From: Providencia stuartii
Lineage (GTDB): Bacteria; Pseudomonadota; Gammaproteobacteria; Enterobacterales; Enterobacteriaceae
Length of the DNA: 64,000 nucleotides
NCBI RefSeq assembly: GCF_029277985.1
Contig: NZ_CP119546.1
Coordinates: 2,418,001-2,482,000, forward strand
Direction of reading: 5' to 3'
Positions 33,633 to 43,012 of this stretch are shown here, piece after piece; the first letter of the stretch is position 1; every line of letters starts with the position of its first letter. Both the position numbers and the translations under genes were made by a program. The notes under the pieces were generated by a model, which had not been told where the DNA came from, made no database searches, and was given only the letters and a program-made list of their open reading frames with translations.

Positions 33633-35075
33633 ATGACTAGACGGCTTAGAAGAACGAAAATTGTTACTACCCTAGGTCCAGCTACCGATCGTGATAATAA
33701 TCTCGAAAAGATTATTAACGCCGGCGCCAACGTTGTACGCCTTAACTTCTCTCACGGAACTCCAGAAGACCATATTCTCCGCGCCAATAAAGTGCGCGAA
33801 ATCGCTGCTCGTTTAGGTCGACATGTTGCCATTCTTGGTGATTTACAAGGTCCTAAAATTCGTGTGTCTACATTTAAAGACGGCAAAGTATTCTTAAATG
33901 TTGGTGATAAATTCATCCTTGATGCCACGCTTGGTAAAGGTGAAGGCGACCAACAAAAAGTCGGGATTGACTACAAAGGCTTACCCGCTGACGTCGTTCC
34001 TGGTGATATTCTGTTACTGGATGATGGACGTGTCCAACTCAAGGTTCGTGAAGTTCAAGGTTTACAAGTTTTTACTGAAGTGACAGTTGGTGGTCAACTT
34101 TCTAATAATAAAGGCATCAATAAACTAGGTGGAGGGTTATCTGCTGAAGCCCTCACCGATAAAGACAAAGAAGATATCATCACTGCTGCAAAAATAGGTG
34201 TTGATTACCTTGCGGTTTCTTTCCCACGCTCAGGCGAAGATTTAAATTATGCGCGCCGCTTAGCCCGTGATGCCGGCTGTGAATGTCAAATAGTTGCCAA
34301 AGTAGAACGTGCTGAAGCTGTTGCCACTGACGAAGTCATGAATGAGGTTATCCTTGCGTCTGATGTTGTCATGGTGGCTCGTGGTGACTTAGGTGTTGAA
34401 ATTGGTGATCCTGAGTTAGTGGCCGTACAGAAGAAACTGATTCGTCGTTCACGTCAACTCAACCGTGTAGTGATCACCGCGACACAAATGATGGAGTCAA
34501 TGATCACTAACCCAATGCCAACACGTGCAGAAGTCATGGACGTTGCCAACGCTGTTCTTGATGGAACAGATGCCGTTATGCTATCAGCAGAAACGGCGGC
34601 AGGGCAATATCCAGCCGAAACTGTCGCCGCCATGGCACAAGTGTGTTTAGGGGCAGAAAAAATGCCTGGCCTCAATGTTTCTAAGCACCGTTTAGATGCG
34701 GAATTTAGTTCACCAGAAGAAGCGATTGCGATGTCAACGATGTATGCTGCCAACCACCTTAAAGGGGTAAAAGCAATCATCGCTATGACTGAATCGGGTC
34801 GTACTGCCCGTATGATGTCTCGCATTAGTTCCGGCTTGCCTATTTTTGCGATGTCTCGCCATGAAAAAACACTTAATCAGTCTTCACTATACCGTGGTGT
34901 CACGCCGGTTTTCTGTAGCACACACACCGATGGGATCGCCGCAGCAAATGAAGCCGTCACTCGTCTACGTGACAACGGTTATTTAATGTCTGGTGACCTG
35001 GTTTTAGTGACTCAAGGCGACTTGATGGGCACTATTGGTAGTACAAACACTTGCCGTATTTTAGAAGTGGAATAA
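33633..35075 (+). CDS. pykA: Pyruvate kinase II
   Basis: 480 aa, equal to E. coli PykA. N-terminal barrel strand [18 protein letters not shown], substrate-binding [12 protein letters not shown], the catalytic Lys/metal region VAKVERAEA and [13 protein letters not shown], and [12 protein letters not shown] are intact. The C-terminal domain ends [10 protein letters not shown]. It converts PEP and ADP to pyruvate and ATP. The AMP-activated isozyme PykA is the one next to hexR and lpxM in E. coli, which settles the name over PykF. ATG follows CGGAG. A strong terminator follows. Confidence 0.97.
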   Translation: MTRRLRRTKIVTTLGPATDRDNNLEKIINAGANVVRLNFSHGTPEDHILRANKVREIAARLGRHVAILGDLQGPKIRVSTFKDGKVFLNVGDKFILDATLGKGEGDQQKVGIDYKGLPADVVPGDILLLDDGRVQLKVREVQGLQVFTEVTVGGQLSNNKGINKLGGGLSAEALTDKDKEDIITAAKIGVDYLAVSFPRSGEDLNYARRLARDAGCECQIVAKVERAEAVATDEVMNEVILASDVVMVARGDLGVEIGDPELVAVQKKLIRRSRQLNRVVITATQMMESMITNPMPTRAEVMDVANAVLDGTDAVMLSAETAAGQYPAETVAAMAQVCLGAEKMPGLNVSKHRLDAEFSSPEEAIAMSTMYAANHLKGVKAIIAMTESGRTARMMSRISSGLPIFAMSRHEKTLNQSSLYRGVTPVFCSTHTDGIAAANEAVTRLRDNGYLMSGDLVLVTQGDLMGTIGSTNTCRILEVE

Positions 35076-35097
35076 ATCCAAACGGTTATTTTCCTAA

Positions 35098-35128
35098 ACA
35101 AAAAGGGAGCGTTAACGCTCCCTTTTTA
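35098..35128 (+). terminator. Terminator after pykA
   Basis: AAAAGGGAGCGTTAACGCTC continues to CCTTTTT: the stem AAAAGGGAGCG/CGCTCCCTTTT is followed by more T. Classic intrinsic terminator; the A-run on the left also gives a minus-strand tail. Confidence 0.9.
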
Positions 35129-35254
35129 GTGGACAATGCAAATAGAGTAAAACATCCGTTCTAGTTGTGTTATTCAGTGAACAGGGATAAATTCATTTTG
35201 GATATCTATTTCCATACCCAGAGTAATTGAATTAGTCAGCTCGTTATCACTTAA

Positions 35255-35689
35255 TTAGAATGAAGACTGACGATCTTTCCAATTATTAAAAGCCGCTGCA
35301 ATCACAGTTGCTATTTTATCGTAATTTTCCCATGTATTCTCAACATGGTATACCGTTGGCAATCCTTTCGCTAAAATGCGTTCATAATCGTCGAAATAGC
35401 CGCCCTCTTCAGCCTGATAATAAAACTCGGTGAATGCTAAACCTTCTTCATTGACATCTTCATCAATAAATTTTTTATCGCACATTGAGATTAAAAATGT
35501 GCGACCATCCATTTTACGGGCGCAAACTGCCGCGATTTCATCAACGGATTCTTCTTGATGAAATTCACCCACTAATCCATTTTGAATAAGCCATGCCAGA
35601 TAAAAACCAATATGTGTTCCCGCATTTTCATGCGACAAATTTTCGGGATAATCCCCACCATAGTGCCAATCCATTCTATCAAATGCCAT
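35255..35689 (-). CDS. Conserved hypothetical protein, DUF7832-like
   Basis: Start ATG 35689 (MAFDRMDWHYGGDYPENL; 144 aa) follows GAGGT; an ATG at 35710 has no site. The protein is acidic, soluble and without signal peptide. Its N-terminal motif MDWHYGG(D/N)YP...NAGTHIGFYLAWLI is characteristic of a family I recall as DUF7832, of unknown function, found in many Gram-negatives and sometimes near toxin/immunity loci. Nothing here supports a toxin: no partner is visible. It lies just downstream of the second fimbrial operon, which ends in a terminator, so it is probably a separate unit. Confidence 0.65.
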   Translation of the reverse strand: MAFDRMDWHYGGDYPENLSHENAGTHIGFYLAWLIQNGLVGEFHQEESVDEIAAVCARKMDGRTFLISMCDKKFIDEDVNEEGLAFTEFYYQAEEGGYFDDYERILAKGLPTVYHVENTWENYDKIATVIAAAFNNWKDRQSSF

Positions 35690-35713
35690 TGCAGACCTCA
35701 GCTTCATCACAAT

Positions 35714-35757
35714 AAAAATAACAAGAAGCCCAACCCCCTATCAATGTGGGCTTCTCA
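35714..35757 (-). terminator. Terminator of the second fimbrial operon
   Basis: On the minus strand AGAAGCCCA pairs with TGGGCTTCT (35747-35755 and 35724-35732) and TGTTATTTTTATT follows. It lies about 50 bases after the adhesin stop and directly ahead of the DUF7832-like gene. Confidence 0.75.
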
Positions 35758-35806
35758 TGAGTTATAGCGAATTATGGCGAATTAATCTGTCCGATTTTTC
35801 TGGGAG

Positions 35807-36826
35807 TTAATGATATTGCAAATTAAATTGGAGCGTACCATTTGCTTGACCTGCTTGCGTATTATTTGATGTCTGAATATAGGCAGCTTGCAATGGGATA
35901 CTATAAAGGCCTGTTGCTGAATTTCGCTCTTCTATTGTCATCATTTGATTAATTTTAATTGGCTGGTCTTTGTACTTAACTTGTATACCATACCCTTTAG
36001 CTGTGTTGATATCACTAGGGTTATTTAACGCAATTGTTCCAGGTGTTAAACTATTATCAACAGCTGTACCTGTAAACGTGATCTTAATCGGTGATACTGG
36101 GTCGCAACTAAGATTTATTTTAAAATCTTTAACGCTATTTGGACTCACGCTCCCTACGCCTGAAAAACTTCCTTTATCCACGCTATTAAATGGTACAACA
36201 ATATTATTGTTAATCACTTCACAGCCTGTTGATATGATATTAACGGGCCCTAAACTCACTTTCGGTTCCGTATTCCCATAACTGTCCCTAGTTTTAAATC
36301 CATTATTATAAATAATTAACATCGCAGCTTGGGTCGCGGGTAGCACTTGAGTCTTCACATTATTGCGCATCTTATAAAAAACTATTTTTAAAGATACGAT
36401 ATATTCACCAGAACTTGAGTTCACTTGGCATATCATTCTGTTATCCACATTACCGTCAATCGTATTTAAACCATCAACATAAGCATGCCCTGTACATGGA
36501 CTGATGACATTACCATATAATGCATAACCAACACCGGAGTTATTGAGTTCTCTCACATAGGCACCATTATATTTTGGTGAATTCCCCGGTAAGGATGGAA
36601 AATAGAGACCTACCTGAACAGGGTCTGTCACACCACTCCAACTCCAAGCGGTATAGGTACCCAATTCAATCGAAGCAAGTTCTGTACCTACAGGTGCTGT
36701 CCTTGAGACATAAATAGGCGTGTTAACTGTATAGGGTAAATTTTTAAATAATGCTCTAAACTCTGCCGCAGCTGATTGTGTAAATAGAAGCATCGATGTA
36801 CAACCAAGTAATAATAATTTGTTCAT
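35807..36826 (-). CDS. Fimbrial tip adhesin of a second chaperone-usher operon
   Basis: 339 aa. A signal peptide ends near SAAAEF (residue 21). Residues about 22-195 form a putative receptor-binding domain (with Cys in SPCTGHAY and MICQVN), and about 198-339 a pilin domain beginning STGCEVINNNIVVPF and ending GTLQFNLQYH, the donor-strand-acceptor tail. Two-domain layout and last position in the operon mark it as tip adhesin. The binding half does not resemble FimH or MrkD closely enough for me to name a ligand. Start follows AGGAG; the gap to the usher gene is eight bases. Confidence 0.82.
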   Translation of the reverse strand: MNKLLLLGCTSMLLFTQSAAAEFRALFKNLPYTVNTPIYVSRTAPVGTELASIELGTYTAWSWSGVTDPVQVGLYFPSLPGNSPKYNGAYVRELNNSGVGYALYGNVISPCTGHAYVDGLNTIDGNVDNRMICQVNSSSGEYIVSLKIVFYKMRNNVKTQVLPATQAAMLIIYNNGFKTRDSYGNTEPKVSLGPVNIISTGCEVINNNIVVPFNSVDKGSFSGVGSVSPNSVKDFKINLSCDPVSPIKITFTGTAVDNSLTPGTIALNNPSDINTAKGYGIQVKYKDQPIKINQMMTIEERNSATGLYSIPLQAAYIQTSNNTQAGQANGTLQFNLQYH

Positions 36827-36834
36827 GTCCGCTC

Positions 36835-39324
36835 CTATTGGCAGTCTCTTGCCAGAAACTGAATTTTATCGTTATTGAGATCAATCGTAAGTGGAAATTG
36901 GCATTGTTGCTCTATATGGCTTCCCCATTGAACGCGAATTAAGCTTTGTTCAGGAACACCACTTAAATACACTTCACCATCATTTGCCACAATACCTGTC
37001 GTTATTTCATCTTTATCGACAAACACGGTAACCTGTGCACCAAAAGGTATAAGTTGCTGATGGTGAGTTAATTTGAGCATGACACGAGCCCCCCGTTTTC
37101 CTTTAAAATCAGCTAATACAATAGCACCTCGAGTTGGCACAACTGTCGTTGTACTTAACCCCACGTCGTTATTTCCAGTTAATGTAGAGGGATCAACGCT
37201 GATTTTATTTCTTTCATAACGGGTCGCACTGGGAACAACCGCATAACCCCATGAGTCGGTATAAAGTGCCTGCGCATTGTTTACTTGCAAATTATTAATA
37301 TTTTTTGCTTTCACTAAAATCGCTGAATCATAAATATTGCGAGCCGCCGTCACCCCACCTGAATGCAACAGTAATGCACCTGATGCCCCAAGGTTCGCAT
37401 TTTGATAACGGGGATCATAACTATAACCAGCACTATATTCCCCTGATGAAACAACATAATTACCACTGACCGAGCCACTATTTTCATGACGGCTATGGTT
37501 ATAATTTTGTGTTACATCAAACTGTAAATTATTATCCGCTAAACGCGTACCGCTGACACTCACCGAGCTGATAGAGTCGCCGTTTCGACTCGTATTATAG
37601 CGATAATTAACCCAGTTATTTTTCTGTCCAATAGTAAACGGAATACTAAAGTTAACTGATAACATTTCATTGTTGTTATTGGTGTATTCTTGCTTAGTAT
37701 ATGAATAAGAGATACCGTAATTAATCTGTTTATAATTTGAGTTAAAACCTATTGTTAAGTTTTTATCAACTCCGCTTCGATCCCAATAATATTGCTGATA
37801 GCCATTGAGTGATAAATAGCCCATATCTTTCAGTGATTGGGATATTGATGCTTGGAACTGCTGTTTTTTTCTGCCACTCGCATAAAGATCATTATTTGAT
37901 GATGAAAAATCATAATATTCTTTTGTCGAATAACGATATGATGCAAGAGAAAATGACGTTCCCGTACCAGGTAAATATTTTGAGTATTGCACTCGATATG
38001 ATTGGCCTTGAGCCTCTTTTTTATCAATTAATTCTGTTTTTGACTGTGTTATATCCGCAGAAATAGCACCGATATTACCTAAGTTTATCCCCGTTCCTGC
38101 TGTATATGCCTGATAATCTTTCGATAAAATAAATCCACCATAAATCGACAAATTATAAGGTAAACCATATATCGCCGATGCCTGAGCAAAATTAGGCTTA
38201 CGATAAGCATTATCAGCATTATATTTACCAATATCGACACTGTATTTTAATGCGCCCGCACGTTGCATCATAGGGACAGCAGAAAAAGGCTGAATAAATG
38301 AACGAATAGTTCCATTTGCCTCTTCAATTTGAACCTCTAAATCCCCGCTATACGATGTAGGATAGAGGTCATTTATTTCAAATTCCCCTGGTGGCACTGT
38401 CGTTTGATAAATCACACTGCCATTCTGGCGTATCGTCACGACAGCATTCGTTTGAGCAATACCTTGAACAACAGGCGCAAAGCCACGTTGACTCTGTGGT
38501 AACATACTTTCGTCTGAAGCTAATTTTATTCCACGATACGGATTACTCTCCATAACCCCATTATCAGAGGCGGTTTCTCCAATTGTTAAATGGCTTTTCA
38601 GTGAACGAATATCTCTTTCTATATATGTTTGTAAATTATTCCAGTGACTTTCATTAGAAGTACGGCTGTAATTACTGTGGTTACGTAACCGCCATGCCCC
38701 CACGTTTATTCCACTGCGTAAGCCAACAAAAGTGTTATTTGTATCATCACGGTCTTTATACCAATTTTGGTTATGGCGAATATTATAATTAACAAAAGCA
38801 GCATTAATCCCATCATCCCATTCATTAGGATCAACATAACCACGGCTATAGTTATCTAAGCCTATTTGAGGAATACTGATTTTAAGTCTACTATTTCCAA
38901 AGTCATACGAATAAGAGGCTCCTGGTATTGTCGCAGAAATATCCGTAACTTTATCTTCATCATTGATATTGTTAAATGCTTGACTTGCTGTTTTTTTAAC
39001 CCCCCAACTTAATAACATTTTTTTGGATATGAGAGGGGATAGTTTTTTATTATGCTCATCAAAGATAAAACGTAAATGTTGTTCATCAACAAATTTATCA
39101 TTAACATAAATGTCTACATGATAGTTTCCAGGTACTTGCCCTCCTGAGTAGGATAAGTAATCTAAACTATTTACGTCCGCAATTTGACTTTCTATGCCTG
39201 TATTTATTGCATTTATATCAAAAACATCTTTTGTATTAGCATTGTTAGAATATAAGATTATACTGACCGCAATAAATATTTTTGAGTGGTATAGATTCTT
39301 ACTGTTATAACTTAAGGCAGACAT
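36835..39324 (-). CDS. Fimbrial outer-membrane usher, second operon
   Basis: 829 aa, by coincidence the same length as MrkC but clearly a different sequence. Signal region (about 1-31, ending NNANTKDVF), N-terminal chaperone-binding domain, barrel with plug (NGSVIYQTTVPPGEFEINDLYP, the usher signature) and C-terminal domain with the paired cysteines (HIEQQCQFPL and LARDCQ). It exports and polymerises the subunits of this operon. ATG 39324 has AAGAG at good spacing and lies 11 bases after the chaperone stop. No frameshift was seen. Confidence 0.92.
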   Translation of the reverse strand: MSALSYNSKNLYHSKIFIAVSIILYSNNANTKDVFDINAINTGIESQIADVNSLDYLSYSGGQVPGNYHVDIYVNDKFVDEQHLRFIFDEHNKKLSPLISKKMLLSWGVKKTASQAFNNINDEDKVTDISATIPGASYSYDFGNSRLKISIPQIGLDNYSRGYVDPNEWDDGINAAFVNYNIRHNQNWYKDRDDTNNTFVGLRSGINVGAWRLRNHSNYSRTSNESHWNNLQTYIERDIRSLKSHLTIGETASDNGVMESNPYRGIKLASDESMLPQSQRGFAPVVQGIAQTNAVVTIRQNGSVIYQTTVPPGEFEINDLYPTSYSGDLEVQIEEANGTIRSFIQPFSAVPMMQRAGALKYSVDIGKYNADNAYRKPNFAQASAIYGLPYNLSIYGGFILSKDYQAYTAGTGINLGNIGAISADITQSKTELIDKKEAQGQSYRVQYSKYLPGTGTSFSLASYRYSTKEYYDFSSSNNDLYASGRKKQQFQASISQSLKDMGYLSLNGYQQYYWDRSGVDKNLTIGFNSNYKQINYGISYSYTKQEYTNNNNEMLSVNFSIPFTIGQKNNWVNYRYNTSRNGDSISSVSVSGTRLADNNLQFDVTQNYNHSRHENSGSVSGNYVVSSGEYSAGYSYDPRYQNANLGASGALLLHSGGVTAARNIYDSAILVKAKNINNLQVNNAQALYTDSWGYAVVPSATRYERNKISVDPSTLTGNNDVGLSTTTVVPTRGAIVLADFKGKRGARVMLKLTHHQQLIPFGAQVTVFVDKDEITTGIVANDGEVYLSGVPEQSLIRVQWGSHIEQQCQFPLTIDLNNDKIQFLARDCQ

Positions 39325-39335
39325 TTTTCATACTC

Positions 39336-39998
39336 TTAATTAGATGTTTTTTCAATAATCGCGCCATAGTCATTAATAAATTTAACAACCACTTTCTGAT
39401 TATTATTTATTGTTTTTTTGATCACATATTCTTTTGAATTAGGGTAGATAAGATCAGCACCTTGAATATTTTCGCCATCAACCAATATATCTCTTACTGA
39501 CAAGTGGTATGGTGTCTGGTTATTGATGACAACGCCATCTGATTTCTTTTCTATAATAACTTTACTAAAGTCAAATGGCTCAATGTCTTGCGACCTTAAA
39601 AACAGCTTAAACTGTGAATTAATAACTATTTGCAATTGATTTTCAATTTTCGAATCTTTAGGTGGAATTGATTTTATATTTAATAAATATAATTTTTCCT
39701 GATTTGAGCCAATCGGCTCACCAACATAAGAAATACGTGCCGCCCCATTACTATCAGGCTCAAGACGAAATAATGGTGGTGTCGCAACAAAAGGTGTTTT
39801 ACCTTCTCCTTCAAATGGGCTTACCCAGCTTTGAATAAGAAATGGTTTTTCTTTATCACTATTATAAATAGGGATATCAATTTCACGTTTATTTTCTTGG
39901 TAAACAAAACGCGTTCCACCGACACTGACCCCCGCAGCTGAAGCTAAGTGTGAAATAGAAAATAAAAGAAAAACTGCTGAAAAAATCATTTTCTTCAT
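39336..39998 (-). CDS. Fimbrial periplasmic chaperone, second operon
   Basis: 220 aa; the signal peptide is cleaved near HLASAAG. PapD-like two-domain fold: GVSVGGTRFVYQENKREIDIPIYN in strand A/B, LYLLNIKSIPPKD as the family signature and LQIVINSQFKLFLRS as the subunit-binding strand, FGS type. It shares general sequence with MrkB but is not a copy. It belongs to the four-gene operon subunit-chaperone-usher-adhesin. A perfect hairpin lies just before its start, mirroring the mrkA-mrkB arrangement. Confidence 0.92.
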   Translation of the reverse strand: MKKMIFSAVFLLFSISHLASAAGVSVGGTRFVYQENKREIDIPIYNSDKEKPFLIQSWVSPFEGEGKTPFVATPPLFRLEPDSNGAARISYVGEPIGSNQEKLYLLNIKSIPPKDSKIENQLQIVINSQFKLFLRSQDIEPFDFSKVIIEKKSDGVVINNQTPYHLSVRDILVDGENIQGADLIYPNSKEYVIKKTINNNQKVVVKFINDYGAIIEKTSN

Positions 39999-40026
39999 AA
40001 TAATGCCATTTTTTGTATTTAGAATG

Positions 40027-40049
40027 AGAGGGTAACTTTGTTACCCTCT
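40027..40049. terminator. Hairpin between major subunit and chaperone genes, second operon
   Basis: AGAGGGTAAC pairs perfectly with GTTACCCTCT around a three-base loop, about 30 bases before the chaperone start. No T-tract follows, so RNA processing or 3'-end protection of the subunit message is as likely as termination. Confidence 0.55.
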
Positions 40050-40177
40050 ATACCTATTATTCAAATTAGCATATGACTGACATGCTCATTCCCTCCAAAC
40101 AACGTTATTATTTATGTTGCTTAGAATAGTTTTGGCTTATCGATTAAATGTAATTAGAATTTTAAAGTATATATTTG

Positions 40178-40708
40178 TTATTGGTATTGAATACTATAAA
40201 TCGCTGTACCATTTGCTGAACCTGCTGTCGCAGTACCCGTTGCTTTATAACGAGCAACATAGTCTAGTTCTACAGAGTCCCCTGCCGCATTGGTAAATTC
40301 AACCAGTTTTGAATCATCAAATAATTTAATTTGCGTTGTGGCATCTTTTTCAAATAAAGCAATACCTACCTGTGTTGCTTGGCCTGTAGTTTGTGCAATC
40401 TGCAAAATATCGCGATCGTTATTATCGCGTGTACCACCGAATCTTACCGTCACTTTTGCATTCGCAGGGCAATCAATCAACTTAATTGTGAAATCTTTTA
40501 AACCTGCTACTTGCCCTGCTGTTGCTAAGCTTTTTGATGATACCTTACCAAGATCAACCGTTAAATTTTGTGAGCTGCTATCCACAGCACAGGCTAAATC
40601 TGTAATTTCCCCTGTAAACTCAATAGTTCCTGAAGCAAACACAGCCGGAGAAGTTGTTACAGCTAAAGCCACCCCTAAAGTTACTAAGGATTTTTTTAGA
40701 ATACTCAT
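40178..40708 (-). CDS. Major fimbrial subunit, second operon (type 1-like pilin)
   Basis: Start ATG 40708 (MSILKKSLVTLGVALAV) follows AGGA and gives 176 aa; the longer frame from 40798 adds 30 residues with no signal character. The signal peptide ends at AVFASGTIEF. Mature pilin of the FimA type: GTIEFTGEITDLACAV with first Cys, KLIDCPANAKVTVRFGG with second Cys, and the C-terminal GTAIYSIQYQ with penultimate Tyr. It is the first gene of its operon. The fibre class cannot be settled beyond type 1-like. The promoter should lie in 40709-40870, next to the LysR gene. Confidence 0.88.
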   Translation of the reverse strand: MSILKKSLVTLGVALAVTTSPAVFASGTIEFTGEITDLACAVDSSSQNLTVDLGKVSSKSLATAGQVAGLKDFTIKLIDCPANAKVTVRFGGTRDNNDRDILQIAQTTGQATQVGIALFEKDATTQIKLFDDSKLVEFTNAAGDSVELDYVARYKATGTATAGSANGTAIYSIQYQ

Positions 40709-40875
40709 ATCGATTCCTATAATTAGATGTTCTGATATTAATGCCACCGTATTAATAATATATTTACTACATACAAGTGTGCGATGGAAATATAACACCA
40801 GACGTTTATTTAGTTAACATCCTATTACATTGAATTTTTTGTTATTATATCAAAACAATAAATGTATTATTTTGA

Positions 40876-41760
40876 TTAATCCTTTAATGACTGGTAAAAA
40901 TTTGAGCTATTATATTTAAACTGATTAATAAACTCTTCTAACACATATTGAGCTAACGAGTTTTTATTAACATACAAATAAAAACTATAATAAATATTAT
41001 CCGTTGTTATTTTGAGCTGTTTTAATGCGTTTTTATTCAGTTGATTTTGTATTAAATTTTTCGGTAGCCAAGCATAGCCTATACCACTTTCAACCAGTCC
41101 AATGACTGTTTCTAATGATGCCGCTTTGATTGTTTGAGCGCTTTTAACAGCATCTTCTATTGAAGACTCCAGAACAATTTTTACGTGTTTAGATAGGTTT
41201 TCCAATAATTGAGCATCCTCCACATGTTGTAACATATGTTCAGGTTCAGTAACTAATACAGCCTCTACTTTCTCTAAAAAAATAGGGTTTAAAATTTCAA
41301 CATAATGATGGGTAATTAAAACATCATAATCCTTTAAGGAGAATATATCCGATTTTACTATGGCTTGCTTAGCAATATCAATATCATAGTCTCTGTGTGT
41401 TTGAATAAATCCCCCCATTTTATTTAAAATATTATCTGTTTGGTAAAGAGTATCAATCACCAAATTTATTTTTGAATTATTGTTTTTATTCAGCGATTTA
41501 GCCTTATTTTCTAATGAGATCGCTTTATTTGTCAGTTCTCGAGATAATGCTAATAATATTTCCCCTTTTGGCGTTAAAACTGCCCGCCTTTTTTCTAATG
41601 AAAATATTTCAATATCTAATGTTTGTTCAAGTTTGCTGATTGTATAGCTAATCGCTGATTGGGTTCGATGTAATACTTCTGCTGCTTGTGCAAACCCGCC
41701 ACAATCTACGACAGCTTGCAAGGTAATCCATTGGTCCAATGTAGTTCGAGTTTTTTCCAT
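40876..41760 (-). CDS. LysR-family transcriptional regulator upstream of the second fimbrial operon
   Basis: 294 aa. The N-terminal winged helix-turn-helix (about 8-66) reads LDQWITLQAVVDCGGFAQAAEVLHRTQSAISYTISKLE, close to the LysR consensus. The effector domain (about 95-290) has a typical fold but low conservation, with VIGLVESGIGYAWLPKNLI as a family landmark. It has the same orientation as the pilin gene and lies 168 bases upstream, so it could control the operon; that is inference from position. A long desert lies upstream, and its own operator was not found. The encoding DNA is AT-rich like the fimbrial genes. Confidence 0.85.
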   Translation of the reverse strand: MEKTRTTLDQWITLQAVVDCGGFAQAAEVLHRTQSAISYTISKLEQTLDIEIFSLEKRRAVLTPKGEILLALSRELTNKAISLENKAKSLNKNNNSKINLVIDTLYQTDNILNKMGGFIQTHRDYDIDIAKQAIVKSDIFSLKDYDVLITHHYVEILNPIFLEKVEAVLVTEPEHMLQHVEDAQLLENLSKHVKIVLESSIEDAVKSAQTIKAASLETVIGLVESGIGYAWLPKNLIQNQLNKNALKQLKITTDNIYYSFYLYVNKNSLAQYVLEEFINQFKYNSSNFYQSLKD

Positions 41761-42932
41761 AGCATCTCCAAATCAATTTTTGGACTCAATTTTTATTATT
41801 TAATAAAAATATATCAACATATTTAACACTCGTTAATAGGTATAAGCACTTACAGTATATTTTACCATCATTAGTTAAATAATATTTAAGTCAAGAAACA
41901 TCATGAAACTGAATGAGTTCTTTTATAAATTAACTATCTTGCTTATTTTAAGATGAAAAATAAGACATCTGATTTAGATAATGGCGTTGATGCTATAAAA
42001 TAAAAATATAAAATAAGTTTATTAAATAGATTTCAATATAATATTAAAGTAAAGTCTCTTAATACGGTTTAAAAAATAAATTAGTCATATTAGGATGATT
42101 ACTATTGAATATTCATAAAAATTAAAAGCGAGTTTTCAACTCCAAGCTTTCAATTGCTACAAACAAAATGGATTAATATATAATTATTTATAAAAAACCA
42201 AAAAACAAAATTCAACTTAAGGCACTACAATAAGCCAGATATATACATCTTGATAATTAAAAATATTTCATTATATCAAAGTGACAAATTATTTTTAATT
42301 ATTACGTTCTCGACAGCCCACTCGCCCGATGTGAGATAAAATAGAAATAATATAAAGACTTTTATTCATTACCAAATGAGACATTCTCTATCATTCGCTT
42401 TATCGGATTCTATATAAAAACTTCAGGTTATTTCGATATCTTGTTTCTTATCTTTCCGTATTTCCCTAAAATTTATACCAATATTAACTTCAGTTAAAGA
42501 TTATCATATTTAAACAACCCATTTACTGATATTTATAATAATCCCTCCTTTCCTTTTCAAGAGATTAATTTCTTAAATATCCCCTCACACGTGTAATTTA
42601 TTCATCATATGGCTTACATTGGTCATTGATAAGGATTTTTGACCTTTTCGCTTGATAATTTACTTAACATTGTACTATTCACAGTGTATACCCACATAAA
42701 AAACAAGGCATTTCATGTTGACGGCATAATAATAATTTCATTTATTATCAATAACATCTAAATATATTTGACATAAATAAATCATATTAAAAGTTAAGAA
42801 AAAAACCATAATAGTAAAAAATAAATATTTTTTATTTTTTTATTACTCACAATACCTACGGTATTAATCGTAATTCGATTACTAAAAAAGGATAAGAAAA
42901 GTCTATACAATAAAATATATCGGCTAAAAAAG
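41761..42932. other. 1.2-kb AT-rich region without genes, upstream of the LysR gene
   Basis: No frame of 60 codons and no convincing repeat or RNA was seen. The lysR promoter should be near 41765-41850. The composition resembles the other two fimbria-linked deserts in this window. The conserved chromosome resumes at the terminator at 42933. Confidence 0.5.
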
Positions 42933-42973
42933 AAAAACACTTCAACCTTAATAACATGTTGAAGTGTTTTTTT
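42933..42973. terminator. Bidirectional terminator downstream of lpxM
   Basis: AAAAACACTTCAAC pairs with GTTGAAGTGTTTTT, with T-runs on both outer sides (minus-strand tail TTTTTCTTTTTT). It closes lpxM and insulates the fimbrial block. Confidence 0.88.
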
Positions 42974-43012
42974 CGTTAAGTACGTCAGAAATAAGCGAGT
43001 ATTGAGCCGCGA

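Noticed and set aside
34454..34825. 123-codon minus-strand frame inside pykA
   Set aside because: Antisense shadow of a highly conserved enzyme.
40290..40817. 175-codon + strand frame opposite the second major pilin gene
   Set aside because: It is antisense to a clear pilin with signal peptide and Cys pair; the length reflects the coding bias of the true strand.
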